A stretch of DNA of 64,000 nt from Bradyrhizobium sp. CER78 (GTDB taxonomy: Bacteria > Pseudomonadota > Alphaproteobacteria > Rhizobiales > Xanthobacteraceae), in the NCBI RefSeq assembly GCF_029846235.1, contig NZ_JARVWP010000001.1, positions 620,001 to 684,000 on the forward strand, read 5' to 3'. The number at the start of each line of letters is the position of its first letter. Within the stretch, counting starts at the first letter, position 1. The translations under genes were made by a program, and so were the position numbers. A model generated the notes under the pieces. It was not told the origin of the DNA, ran no database searches, and saw only the letters and a list, made by a program, of their open reading frames with translations. Positions 44,900 to 55,029 of this stretch are shown here, piece by piece.

Positions 44900-45490
44900 T
44901 TATATCGGAGTGTGTCCGATCGACCCGCGGATGCGGTTGACGATGTAGGTGCCGTCGCGGCTCGACAGCACGCGTTCCAGATTGGCCCCGTCGATCTTCG
45001 CGCTGGCGAACCTCGGCCCTGCCGTAACGTCTTGCAAAGACGAAGCAAAAGCCTCGACCTCGGCCATCGTGCTGATCGAGCGGCTATCGGCGATTCCGCA
45101 GGCCTTGGCAACACCGACGAGGTCGGCGGTTCCACCGGTATGGCTGGCCTGGCCGCCGGTCTCGCCATAGGCCTCATTGTCCAGCACGATGATCGAGAGG
45201 TTCCTGGGCTGCTGCAGCGCGACGGTCGCGAGACTCCCGATTCCCATCAGCATCTCGCCATCGCCGGTGATCACGACGACCGGCAAGCTCGGCTGGGCCA
45301 GCGCGAGGCCGAGCCCGATCATCACCGCGCCGCCCATGCCGCCCCAGAGATAGAAGTTGCGGTCGTGGTCGCCGGCCGCGGCGATGTCGTAGGTCGAGGC
45401 GCCGAGGCCGCCGACGGCGAAGGCGCCCTTGCGATCCCTCAGCAGTTCGGCAACCACGGCGCGGCGGTCGAGAAGATTGGCTTTGCTCAT
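44900..45490 (-). CDS. ThDP-dependent decarboxylase, C-terminal (ComE-like) subunit
   Basis: A 196-residue subunit with the ThDP/Mg2+ motif starting GDGEMLMGIGSL and ending near VLDNEAYGETGG, where the Asn is the second metal ligand. The N-terminal core resembles sulfopyruvate and phosphonopyruvate decarboxylase beta subunits (ComE-like). Its start overlaps the partner stop by ATGA. Together the two genes make one split ThDP enzyme. Which 2-oxo acid it decarboxylates is unknown; no sulfolactate or phosphonate genes are adjacent. Confidence 0.82.
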   Translation of the reverse strand: MSKANLLDRRAVVAELLRDRKGAFAVGGLGASTYDIAAAGDHDRNFYLWGGMGGAVMIGLGLALAQPSLPVVVITGDGEMLMGIGSLATVALQQPRNLSIIVLDNEAYGETGGQASHTGGTADLVGVAKACGIADSRSISTMAEVEAFASSLQDVTAGPRFASAKIDGANLERVLSSRDGTYIVNRIRGSIGHTPI

Positions 45491-46020
45491 TTGGTGAAGA
45501 CCTTTGCCCCGATCAGGCGCTGCGACAGCAGGACGGCGGTTGGCGTGCAGGCGTTGTAGGCTTGCGCCGCGCCGGCCTCGACGACCTCGCGCACCTCATC
45601 AGGATGCGCAGCGCGCAACACCTTGATCCCCGACAATTCGAGAATGCCTTGCGTGTTCGAGCCCATCGGCACCTGCCAAGGATTGAACTCGCCCCATTCG
45701 CCGCGCATCGTCACCAGCGTGAGGAACGGCAGGCGGAAGATCTGCACCAGCGACAGCATGTTGATGCAATTGCCGACCCCGCTCGACTGCATCAGCAACA
45801 CGCCGCGCTGGCCGCCGGCCCAGGCGCCCGCGAGCAGCGCTACGCCCTCCTCCTCCGTCGTCAGCGCAATACCGCGCATCGATGACGAACCCAGCACCCG
45901 CTCGATCAGCTCGGAATGCCCGGCGTCCGGCACGTAGGGCACCTGGCGCACCTCGAAGCGCTGCAATATCGAAAAAATCTCCTCGGGCCAGGAGGCCGCG
46001 GTGTCGGCACGGGCATGCAT
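45487..46020 (-). CDS. ThDP-dependent decarboxylase, N-terminal (ComD-like) subunit
   Basis: A 177-residue partner subunit that contributes the pyrimidine-binding half of the ThDP site. The conserved Glu is probably in GIALTTEEEGVALLAGAWAG (about 48-67), followed by VLLMQSSGVGNCINML. Length and pattern match ComD-type sulfopyruvate decarboxylase alpha subunits. The ATG at 46020 was chosen; the frame to 46089 extends through an upstream region without a ribosome binding site. It is divergent from the P450 gene. Confidence 0.82.
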   Translation of the reverse strand: MHARADTAASWPEEIFSILQRFEVRQVPYVPDAGHSELIERVLGSSSMRGIALTTEEEGVALLAGAWAGGQRGVLLMQSSGVGNCINMLSLVQIFRLPFLTLVTMRGEWGEFNPWQVPMGSNTQGILELSGIKVLRAAHPDEVREVVEAGAAQAYNACTPTAVLLSQRLIGAKVFTK

Positions 46021-46163
46021 TGGCGTTTCCGGCTCTCTCTTTGTTTGGCTGCAACTGTAGAGGGCCGCGCGCGCTTCATCAAAGCGCAATACCGCATATG
46101 GCTCTGCGATTTACTCGCACCGCGCAGCGCGCCCGTGCCGGTCCCAACTCCCCGCAAATTGTG

Positions 46164-46192
46164 TTGCGCGACCGCCGCCCGCGGCCTACGAT
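46164..46192 (+). promoter_or_regulatory. probable promoter of the P450 gene
   Basis: TTGCGC (46164-46169) and TACGAT (46187-46192) are 17 bp apart, a fair sigma-70 match. Transcription would start about 28 nt before the P450 ATG. Confidence 0.5.
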
Positions 46193-46226
46193 AGTTGCAA
46201 ATGAAACTAATTGGGTTGGAATCGCC

Positions 46227-47450
46227 ATGGACGGGCACGCGCGAGAGCTGGCTGACGGGTTCGACCTGGAAAAGCTGACGGCTGAGTTCTACGCCAACCC
46301 CTACCCGACCTATCGCGCGCTGCGCGAGCATGCGCCGGTCAAGCGGCTGCCGAACGGCTGCTATTTTCTCACCCGCTACGACGACCTGATCGCCGCCTAC
46401 AAGAACACCAAGGCGTTCTCCTCCGACAAGAAGAAGGAGTTCCTGCCGAAATACGGCAACTCGCTGCTCTACGAGCACCACACCACCAGCCTCGTCTTCA
46501 ACGATCCGCCGGCGCACACCCGCGTGCGTCGGCTGATCATGGGCGCCTTGTCGCCGCGCGCGATCGCCGGCATGGAGCCGGACCTGATCGCGCTGGTCGA
46601 CAGCCTGCTCGACCGGATCGAGAGCAAAGACCGCTTCGAGCTGATCGGCGACTTCGCTTCTGCGATCCCCGTCGAGGTGATCGGCAATCTGCTCGACGTG
46701 CCGCACGACGAACGCGAGCCGCTGCGCGACTGGTCGCTGGCGATTTTGGGTGCACTGGAGCCGGTGATCGGCAAGGACGCGTTCGATCGCGGCAACGACG
46801 CGGTGAAGGATTTCCTCGCCTATCTCGAAACCCTGGTCGAACGGCGTCGCGCCAAGCCCGGCAATCCCGAACGCGATGTGCTGACCCGGCTAATCCAGGG
46901 TGAGGACAATGGCGAGCGGCTGACCGCGAAGGAATTGCTGCACAACTGCATCTTCCTGCTCAACGCCGGCCACGAGACCACGACCAATCTGATCGGCAAC
47001 GGGCTGGTGACGCTCACCCAATATCCCGACGAGAAGCAGCGGCTGCTCGCGCAACCCGAGCTGATCAAGACCGGGGTCGAGGAGATGCTGCGCTACGAGA
47101 GCTCGAACCAGCTCGGCAACCGCATGATCGTGGAGGAGACCGAGCTCGGCGGCATCACGCTGCCGGCCGGCACGCTGGTCACGCTGTGCATCGGTGCCGC
47201 CAACCGCGACGGCGCGCAATTCCCCAACCCCGAAGGCTTCGACGTTGCGCGCACGCCGAACCGTCACCTCGCCTTCGGCACCGGCGCGCATCAATGCGCC
47301 GGGATGGCGCTGGCGCGCCTCGAAGGCGCGATCGCGATCTCGCGCTTCCTCAAACGCTTCCCGAACTATGTGCTCGACGGCGAGCCCGTGCGCGGCGGCC
47401 GAGTCCGCTTCCGCGGCTTCCTCAGCGTGCCATGCAGCATCAACGCATAG
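46227..47450 (+). CDS. cytochrome P450 (class I, soluble)
   Basis: A 407-residue P450 of the bacterial two-component type, which needs a separate ferredoxin and reductase; none is in this window. The I-helix is AGHETTTN (247-254), the ExxR motif is EMLR (about 286-289), and the haem loop is FGTGAHQCAGM with Cys357. The start at 46227 gives the normal N-terminal pattern (DLEKLTAEFYANPYPTYRALRE). It is divergent from the ComDE-like genes and unrelated to the CYP102 fusion in sequence style. The substrate is unknown; similar enzymes hydroxylate terpenoids, fatty acids or drugs. Confidence 0.95.
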   Translation: MDGHARELADGFDLEKLTAEFYANPYPTYRALREHAPVKRLPNGCYFLTRYDDLIAAYKNTKAFSSDKKKEFLPKYGNSLLYEHHTTSLVFNDPPAHTRVRRLIMGALSPRAIAGMEPDLIALVDSLLDRIESKDRFELIGDFASAIPVEVIGNLLDVPHDEREPLRDWSLAILGALEPVIGKDAFDRGNDAVKDFLAYLETLVERRRAKPGNPERDVLTRLIQGEDNGERLTAKELLHNCIFLLNAGHETTTNLIGNGLVTLTQYPDEKQRLLAQPELIKTGVEEMLRYESSNQLGNRMIVEETELGGITLPAGTLVTLCIGAANRDGAQFPNPEGFDVARTPNRHLAFGTGAHQCAGMALARLEGAIAISRFLKRFPNYVLDGEPVRGGRVRFRGFLSVPCSINA

Positions 47451-47571
47451 AGCGCATTGTCCCCCGCGAATTTGGCCGGTGACCCCACTTCCCTGTGGAG
47501 GAACTGATGCCCAAATCAGCTGCAGGCGCGCATTGATGTAATCTGGTGCGCGACAGCGGGAGTGACACAGG

Positions 47572-48786
<1,215 letters not shown>

Positions 48787-48892
48787 CGGTTCCCTGCGTC
48801 GGAAGACCGCACGGCCGGCCACAGCGAACAAGAACGATTTCAACATCCGCGCGTTGAAGCTCTGCGGGCGGGTATGGACGGAGAGCTACGTC

Positions 48893-50737
48893 ATGCCTTC
48901 CCGTCGCGCTGGATTTATTGTCTTCTTGATGAGTGCCTCAATGCTCGTGGCGAGCGGCGGCGCGTCCGCCCAGCCGCACGAAAAGGGTGGACCAGCGGCA
49001 CGTCCAGCCGCGCCACCGGCGATGGCGCGTCCTGCCGCGCCGATGGTTCACGCCGCCCCGCCCGCAATGGCGCGACCGCCTGCAATGGCTCGGCCACCCG
49101 CGATGGCTCGGCCGGCCGCACCTGCGTTCCATGCCCCGCAGCGACCGGCGATGGCGCCGCGCCCGGCGCCGCATTTCGCCGCCCCATCAGTGCGCCAGGC
49201 TCCGCGGATCACCGCGCCGCGCGTCGCAACGCATCGGCCCGAATTCCGTCGTGGGGCACCGCAGCGCCCTGCTCCTCATGTGGCCACGCCATCGCGCCCG
49301 AGCCCACCGTCGCGCTTGAGCGCACGGCCGTCGCCGACGGAGCGAATTCAACAGCGTGCGCAGCAGCGGCAGCAGCTCGTCCAGCAACGCCAGCAGGCCA
49401 CGCAGCAGCGGCAGCGTGACACGCTCTCGCGTCAGACCGCGGAGCGGCAGACCCGGATCGATCGCCTGCAGCAACGTGTGCAGCAATTGCAGTCGCAGAA
49501 GGTTCAAGGCGCACGCGCGCAACGCGTCCACGACCGCGCGCTGCAGGCGCAGAACCGCCTGCTGCAGCGCGAGCAGCGCTCACAGCAAGCCGACCTTGCC
49601 CGCCAGCAGCGATTGGCGCCGACAGCGACCGTTGGTGCCGCCACAGCGGCTGCAGCCGCGACGACGGCCGCGACGCAGGCCGCCCAACGCGAGCGATTTG
49701 CCGCGCGCTTCCGCGAGCAGGCGGGCGCGCAAAGCCAGGCGGCGCTTGCGATGCGCCAAGGTGGCTGGGCGCCCCGCAATGCCTGGCGGCGCGGCCACCG
49801 CGCGGCGTTCGTGGCGTGGCTTGGCCCGGTGTTCCTGCCTTACGCCTATTCGGACATCTTTGATTACACGTTCTGGTCCTATGCCTACGAACCGGGCTAT
49901 TGGGCCTACGCCTATGACGACTTCGTCGACACCGTGTTCTGGGACACCAACAGTCCCTACTCCGCCTATGCCAGCATCGAACCTGGCGATTATCCGGCGA
50001 CCGCAGGCCGCACGCGATCCCGTCAACGGGCCGATACGAGCCCGCAGGCCATCAAGCAGCTGTGCGGTGAACCCGACAAGGGCGTCACGGCCTGGCCGCT
50101 TGCCGACATCGCGCGAGTAGTGCGGCCGAGCCAGCAGCAGCGCGTCCTGCTCGACGATCTGAAGACTGCCGCAACGGAGGCCGCCAACGTCTTCAAGGAC
50201 ACTTGCAGCGACAGCTATGCCATGACGCCGACCGGCCGCTTGCGGTCGATGCAAAACCGCATCGCCGCGACGCTCGAGGCGATCAAGATCGTGCGGCCTG
50301 CGCTCGAGAATTTCTACAGCTCGCTCAGCGACGAGCAGCAGGCCCGCTTCAATGCGCTCGGTCCGCATGTCGGCGAGCGTTCGCCGCAACAGCAGGAAAC
50401 GACCGCGCAATCCGGCAATTGCGGCGATTCGAAATCCGACCTGGCGCAACTGCCGATCAACCGGATAGAGGCCTCGCTGCATCCGGCGGGCAAGCAGAAG
50501 GAAGCGCTCGATCGCCTGAGCGATGCGACCACAAAGGCCATCGCGGACCTGCAGGCGGCCTGCCCGAACGATGTGCCGCTGACCCCGGTCGGCCGGCTGG
50601 AAGCGATGCAGCGCCGGCTCGAGGCCATGCAGAAGGCGGCGACGCTGATCGAGCCTGCGCTGGACAAGTTCTATGCGTTGCTGAGCAGCGAGCAGAAGGC
50701 GCGCTTCAACACGCTGCAGCAGGTCGCGAGCCCTTGA
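48893..50737 (+). CDS. secreted low-complexity protein with duplicated LTxxQ/Spy-like domain
   Basis: A 614-residue protein with a signal peptide (FLMSASMLVASGGASA, cleavage before QPHEKGG). Next comes a Pro/Ala-rich region with five PAMARP-type repeats (about 30-80), then a Gln/Arg-rich coiled segment (about 150-280). An aromatic-rich patch (LGPVFLPYAYSDIFDYTF and WAYAYDD, about 320-360) follows. The end holds two copies of a helical domain (about 395-500 and 515-612); each begins with a Cys near a CG(E/D) motif and ends LS.EQ.ARFN. These resemble LTxxQ motifs of Spy/CpxP periplasmic chaperones. A periplasmic role in envelope stress or metal/protein binding is plausible but unproven. Confidence 0.7.
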   Translation: MPSRRAGFIVFLMSASMLVASGGASAQPHEKGGPAARPAAPPAMARPAAPMVHAAPPAMARPPAMARPPAMARPAAPAFHAPQRPAMAPRPAPHFAAPSVRQAPRITAPRVATHRPEFRRGAPQRPAPHVATPSRPSPPSRLSARPSPTERIQQRAQQRQQLVQQRQQATQQRQRDTLSRQTAERQTRIDRLQQRVQQLQSQKVQGARAQRVHDRALQAQNRLLQREQRSQQADLARQQRLAPTATVGAATAAAAATTAATQAAQRERFAARFREQAGAQSQAALAMRQGGWAPRNAWRRGHRAAFVAWLGPVFLPYAYSDIFDYTFWSYAYEPGYWAYAYDDFVDTVFWDTNSPYSAYASIEPGDYPATAGRTRSRQRADTSPQAIKQLCGEPDKGVTAWPLADIARVVRPSQQQRVLLDDLKTAATEAANVFKDTCSDSYAMTPTGRLRSMQNRIAATLEAIKIVRPALENFYSSLSDEQQARFNALGPHVGERSPQQQETTAQSGNCGDSKSDLAQLPINRIEASLHPAGKQKEALDRLSDATTKAIADLQAACPNDVPLTPVGRLEAMQRRLEAMQKAATLIEPALDKFYALLSSEQKARFNTLQQVASP

Positions 50738-50863
50738 GGCCTCCGGCCTGCAATCCTCACCGCACGGCGCGCGCGACGCCGGTCCCCCGTCTTGCCTTTG
50801 CGGCCGCCGCACAGCAATGTTCGGCACCGGCATCCTGATGCGGTGTCGAATGACGGGGCAGGA

Positions 50864-51556
50864 ATGAAACGCAGTTGGACGAGCATCGGTGAGCTGCGCG
50901 AGCGCTGGGGCGATTCCCTGCTGACCGTGCTCACGGCCCTGATCATGGTCATGATGTTCGTGATAGCGCCGCTCCAGGCCCTCGGCCTGTTCGAATTCCA
51001 GATCTTCGAACTGCTGCTCGCGCTGTTCCTGGTCGGCGGCGTGTTCCTGATGTCGGGGAGCGCAATCGCGGTTGCCGCGATGCTGGTTGCGCTTGCCATG
51101 ATCGTCACGGGCGGAGTCCTGAGGCTGCGTTCGCCCTCGATCATCGACCTCAATCTGTTCGCCGGCTCGTGGCTGATCGTCGGCATCACCCTGGCCGTGA
51201 CGGTGGCACGCGCGACATTTGCGCCGGGCCGCGTCACCTATCACCGCGTGATCGGCGCCGTCCTGCTCTATCTATCCGTTGCCGTGATCTTCTCGGCACT
51301 CTACACCTTCATCGGCACGCTGCTGCCGAACGCCTTTTCCGGGATGAAGATGGAGGACAGTCCGGCGCTGGCGAACCAGCTGATCTATTTCAGCTTCATG
51401 ACGCTGACGACCACCGGCTATGGCGACGTCGCCCCGCTGCATCCGATCGCGCGCAGCCTGTGCAATCTCGAGGCGATCTTCGGCCAGCTTTATCCCGCAA
51501 CGCTGCTGGCGCGGCTCGTGACGCTCGAGATCACGCACAGCGATCAGGATTCGTGA
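50864..51556 (+). CDS. two-helix-pore ion channel protein (potassium-channel type)
   Basis: A 230-residue membrane protein. Four to five helices precede a pore: segments about 20-40, 45-65, 68-85 and 100-115, then LYLSVAVIFSALYTFIG (about 137-153), a re-entrant pore loop LIYFSFMTLTTTGYGDVAPLHP and a last helix. The filter TTTGYGD matches the TxGYGD potassium signature. No RCK or cyclic-nucleotide domain follows, so gating is not evident. It might be a small potassium channel; the first helices could be a sensor-like module. It is convergent with the FMN dehydrogenase gene. Confidence 0.85.
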   Translation: MKRSWTSIGELRERWGDSLLTVLTALIMVMMFVIAPLQALGLFEFQIFELLLALFLVGGVFLMSGSAIAVAAMLVALAMIVTGGVLRLRSPSIIDLNLFAGSWLIVGITLAVTVARATFAPGRVTYHRVIGAVLLYLSVAVIFSALYTFIGTLLPNAFSGMKMEDSPALANQLIYFSFMTLTTTGYGDVAPLHPIARSLCNLEAIFGQLYPATLLARLVTLEITHSDQDS

Positions 51557-51569
51557 GCGCGATGCGGGA

Positions 51570-51669
51570 CTAAAGCGCGATGAGATGAGCTTGAATCGCC
51601 ATCGCGCTTTAGATTCTTGTTTTCGCATGATCTTTTCGGAAAACCGCTTCGCACTTTTTCGGATCATGC
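51570..51669. repeat. dispersed palindromic repeat, family E
   Basis: The first hairpin has perfect 13-bp arms (51570-51582 and 51600-51612, CTAAAGCGCGATG and its complement). A second, imperfect one has outer sequence GCATGATC and GATCATGC around TTTTCGGAAAACCGC. Related pieces appear at about 6364 and 6568-6577. It separates two convergent genes and the first hairpin is followed by T-rich sequence, so it may terminate transcription. Confidence 0.75.
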
Positions 51670-51682
51670 TCTATTCGGGCGG

Positions 51683-52828
51683 CTATCTGAACCGCAGGTT
51701 TGTGCGAGAGAGCTGGCTGATCGAGGAATACCCCATCAGCCGCATGTCCCGCACCAGCTCGGTCTGCAGCAAACCAAGCGCCCGCTCGACTCCGGCCTGA
51801 CCGGCCGCCGCCAGCGGATAGAGATAGAAACGTCCGAGACCGACGGCCTTGGCGCCCAGCGACAGCGCCTTCAGCACATGGGTGCCGCGCTTGATGCCGC
51901 CGTCCATCATCACATCGATCCGGTCGCCCACGGCATCGACGATCTCGGCCAGCTGATCGAAAGCCGCCCGCGAGCCATCGAGCTGCCGGCCGCCGTGATT
52001 GGACAGAATGATGCCGGTGCAGCCGATCTCGACCGCACGCTTGGCATCATCGACCGACATGACGCCCTTCAGGCAGAACTGGCCATTCCACTGCCGGACC
52101 ATTTGCGCGACGTCGTCCCAAGTCATGGCGGGATCGAGCATCTCGGTGAAATAACGCCCGATCGACATCGCGCCGCCGCTCATGTCGACGTGCTCGTCGA
52201 GTTGCGGCAGCTTGAAGCTCTCATGCGTGACATAGTTGATGGCCCATGCCGGCTTGATGGCGAATTGCAGCATGCCGCCGAGCGTGAGCCTGAACGGGAT
52301 CGAGAATCCTGTCCTCAGGTCGCGCTCGCGGTTGCCGCCGGTGATGCTGTCGACCGTCAACATCATCACGTCGACGCCGGCCTGCTTGGCGCGCTGCATC
52401 ATCGCCGTGTTCAGGCCGCGGTCGCGGTGAAAATAGAACTGATAGACCTGCGGCGTCGCGTAGGCCTTGCGCAATTCCTCCAGGCTCACGGTGCCGAGCG
52501 AGGACACGCCGAACATCGTACCGTATTTCGCCGCGGCGGCAGCGACGGCCCGTTCGCCCTGATGGTGAAACAGACGCTGCAGCGCGGTCGGCGAACAATA
52601 GAACGGCGTTGCCAGCTTCTGGCCCATCACGGTCACCGAGAGGTCGACGTTCTCGACCCCGCGCAAGATATTCGGCACCAGATCGCACCGCTCGAAGCTC
52701 GCGGTGTTCTGCCGAAGCGTCGCCTCGTCGTCCGCCCCACCGTCGATATAATCGAAAATTGGCCCCGGAAGCCGCCGCCGCGCCAGCTCGCGGAAGTCAT
52801 GGAAATTGTGGCAATCGCTCAAGCGCAT
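51683..52828 (-). CDS. FMN-dependent alpha-hydroxyacid dehydrogenase (LldD/glycolate oxidase family)
   Basis: A 381-residue TIM-barrel flavoprotein that oxidises L-2-hydroxyacids to 2-oxoacids. Family marks are FDYIDGGADDEATLRQN near residue 25, and ILSNHGGRQLDG, which contains the catalytic His. The late phosphate-binding region is VMMDGGIKRGTHVLKALSLGA. It is last in the sugar-catabolic run, 114 bp after the isomerase gene, and could act on an acid product of that pathway, although a separate promoter is possible. Lactate, glycolate or mandelate-type substrates cannot be told apart. Confidence 0.9.
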   Translation of the reverse strand: MRLSDCHNFHDFRELARRRLPGPIFDYIDGGADDEATLRQNTASFERCDLVPNILRGVENVDLSVTVMGQKLATPFYCSPTALQRLFHHQGERAVAAAAAKYGTMFGVSSLGTVSLEELRKAYATPQVYQFYFHRDRGLNTAMMQRAKQAGVDVMMLTVDSITGGNRERDLRTGFSIPFRLTLGGMLQFAIKPAWAINYVTHESFKLPQLDEHVDMSGGAMSIGRYFTEMLDPAMTWDDVAQMVRQWNGQFCLKGVMSVDDAKRAVEIGCTGIILSNHGGRQLDGSRAAFDQLAEIVDAVGDRIDVMMDGGIKRGTHVLKALSLGAKAVGLGRFYLYPLAAAGQAGVERALGLLQTELVRDMRLMGYSSISQLSRTNLRFR

Positions 52829-52942
52829 GTCGTGCTCCGAAGGTCCGGGCCGCGGATTTCAACGGCCCTCACTGCCGTTCAAACCCACAGCCTCCGGAAT
52901 AACGGGCACGCCTCGCCTTGTCCACCGGACCAGGCTGGCGGG

Positions 52943-53806
52943 TCAAACCACCGTCCGGTGGCGCTCGATACAGGTCCGCAGCACCTCGTCGAGCGGCCGG
53001 CCCCACCAATCATTGGAGAAGATCTCGATCTCCGAATAGCCGGCGAAGCCCTGCGCCTCGACCATCGCGCGCACCGACTTGATGTCGATCACGCCGTCGC
53101 CCATCATGCCGCGGTCGTTGAGAATGTCCTTGGTCGGCACCAGCCAGTCGCAGACATGGAATGCGAGCAGGCGATCCCTGGCGGCGCGCGCGATTTGGCT
53201 CTTCAGCTCCGGATCCCACCAGATGTGATAGACGTCGAGCGCAACGCCGATCGCGCCGCTGCGGCCGGGATCGAGGGCCTCGCAGATGTCGAGCGCGTGC
53301 TTCGTGGTGTTCACGCAGGCGCGGTCGGCGGCATAGGCCGGATGCAGCGGCTCGATCGCGAGCGGCAGCTTTGCCTGCTTTGCATAGTCCAGCATCTCGG
53401 CGATGCCGTCATGGACCTGGTTGCGCGCCGCGGCGATGTCCTTCGAGGCCGCGCTGCCCGGCCGCGAATATTGCGGCAACCCGCCGACCACGAGCACGAT
53501 GCAGGAGGCGCCGAGCGCCACGGCCTCGTCGACCGCGCGGCGATTGTCGTCCCGCGCCTCGCCGCGATGCGCGTCATCAGCCGAGAACATACCGCCACGG
53601 CAATAGCCGGAGAGATCGAGTCCGGCATCCTTGACCGCGCGCACGGCACGGTCGAGCCCGACGGCTGCGACCTGGTCGCGCCAGGGATCGATGGCGCGGA
53701 TGCTGTGACGCGCGCAGGCCTCGATGATGGCGAGGAGATCGCCCTGCTTGCGGACCGTCGCCGTGTTCAGCGACAGCCAGCGGTGATCGTTGGAAAAGTC
53801 GCGCAT
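52943..53806 (-). CDS. sugar phosphate isomerase/epimerase (AP-endonuclease 2-type TIM barrel)
   Basis: A 287-residue TIM-barrel protein. Candidate metal ligands lie in LPLAIEPLHP (Glu), VALDVYHIWWDPEL (Asp and His), LLAFHVCDWL (His) and YSEIEIFS (Glu near the end), the order seen in xylose-isomerase-like epimerases. Its start overlaps the DUF993 stop (TGATG). It probably interconverts a keto-sugar or its dehydration product in the pathway encoded here. The substrate is unknown. Confidence 0.88.
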   Translation of the reverse strand: MRDFSNDHRWLSLNTATVRKQGDLLAIIEACARHSIRAIDPWRDQVAAVGLDRAVRAVKDAGLDLSGYCRGGMFSADDAHRGEARDDNRRAVDEAVALGASCIVLVVGGLPQYSRPGSAASKDIAAARNQVHDGIAEMLDYAKQAKLPLAIEPLHPAYAADRACVNTTKHALDICEALDPGRSGAIGVALDVYHIWWDPELKSQIARAARDRLLAFHVCDWLVPTKDILNDRGMMGDGVIDIKSVRAMVEAQGFAGYSEIEIFSNDWWGRPLDEVLRTCIERHRTVV

Positions 53807-55014
53807 CAGGCGTCGATACCGCGTGTTGTCAGGATGGCCTGCATCCGTCGTGTCGCAAGTTCTGGATCGGCGAGCAGCCCCGCCTGGTCGGCAAGCCGGA
53901 ACAACTCGGCGAGATGCAGGGTCGAGCGCGCGCTCTCCTGTCCGCCGACCATCGTGAAGTGATCCTGGTGACCGTTCAGATAAGCCATGAACACGATGCC
54001 GGTCTTGTAGAAGCGGGTCGGCGCCTTGAAGATGTGGCGCGACAGCGGCACTGTCGGGCCGAGCACGTCGTGGAAGCCGGCCTCGTCGCCCGTCGCCAGA
54101 AGCGACAGCGCGTAGGACGCCGCGGGCGCGATCGCGTCGAAGATGCCGAGCAGCGCGTGGGAGAATCCCTTGTCGTCGCCGGCGATCAACTCCGCATAAT
54201 TGAAGTCGTCGCCGGTGTACATTTTCACCCGCGGATCGAGCCGCCGCCGCATGTCGATCTCGCGCTGCTTGTCGAGCAGCGACACCTTGACGCCATCGAC
54301 CTTGGCCGCGTTGGCGTTGATGATCGCAACCGCCGTGTCCATCGCTCTGTCGAGATCGGCCGTGCCCCAGTAGCCTGCCAGCGCCGGATCGAACATGTCG
54401 CCGAGCCAGTGGATGATCACGGGCTCCCGGACCTGCGATAGCACGCGGTCGTAAACCCCAGCGTAATCCTCCGCATTCCTGCCGAGCCTTGCCAGCGCTC
54501 GCGAGGCCATCAGGATGATCCGCCCGCCGGCCTTCTCCACCGCCGCGAGCTGCACCTCATAGGCGCGGATGACGTCGTCGATGGATTTCGCATCTTCGAC
54601 CGCGAGGTGATCGGTGCCGGCGCCCGAGAAGACCAGCGCGTTGCCCCTCGCCTTCGCCGCCCTCACCGAGCGCTGGATCAACTCCAGCGAGGTCGCCCAA
54701 TCCAGCCCCATGCCGCGCTGCGCGGTGTCCATCGCCTCGGCGACGCCGAGGCCGAGATCCCAGATGTGCTCGCGGAATGCGATCGTCTTGTCCCAATCGA
54801 TCGCAGCCGTCAGCCAGGGATCGACGTCGGCGCGGGGATCGGCGACCACATGGGCGGCAGAGAACGCCACGCGATTGAGCGTGCCCTCGAGCTTCGCCGG
54901 AAAGGTCCGCGACGCCGCCAGGCGATAGATTTCAAGGCCACCGTCGGTGGTTGGCAGCCACAAGGACAGCGACGACTTTGTCAGGTTAGGCTTGGGCAGG
55001 ACTGGCTTGTTCAT
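53806..55014 (-). CDS. DUF993 family protein (aldolase-like TIM barrel)
   Basis: A 402-residue protein of DUF993, thought to be related to dihydrodipicolinate-synthase-type aldolases. Landmarks are LVFSGAGTDHLA (about 128-139), IIHWLGDMFDPALAGYWG (about 200-217), VKVSLLDKQREIDMRRRL with the candidate Schiff-base Lys region, and MYTGDDFNYAELIAGDD. No experimental function is known to me. It lies 15 bp after the Gfo/Idh gene and overlaps the isomerase gene, so it acts in the same pathway. A retro-aldol or dehydratase step is a reasonable inference. Confidence 0.82.
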   Translation of the reverse strand: MNKPVLPKPNLTKSSLSLWLPTTDGGLEIYRLAASRTFPAKLEGTLNRVAFSAAHVVADPRADVDPWLTAAIDWDKTIAFREHIWDLGLGVAEAMDTAQRGMGLDWATSLELIQRSVRAAKARGNALVFSGAGTDHLAVEDAKSIDDVIRAYEVQLAAVEKAGGRIILMASRALARLGRNAEDYAGVYDRVLSQVREPVIIHWLGDMFDPALAGYWGTADLDRAMDTAVAIINANAAKVDGVKVSLLDKQREIDMRRRLDPRVKMYTGDDFNYAELIAGDDKGFSHALLGIFDAIAPAASYALSLLATGDEAGFHDVLGPTVPLSRHIFKAPTRFYKTGIVFMAYLNGHQDHFTMVGGQESARSTLHLAELFRLADQAGLLADPELATRRMQAILTTRGIDA

Positions 55015-55029
55015 GACGAAAGCCCTCTC

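Noticed and set aside
51617..53962. Open frame of 781 codons on the plus strand across the FMN dehydrogenase and isomerase genes
   Set aside because: Antisense to two genes with clear motifs, low-quality composition and no start signal.
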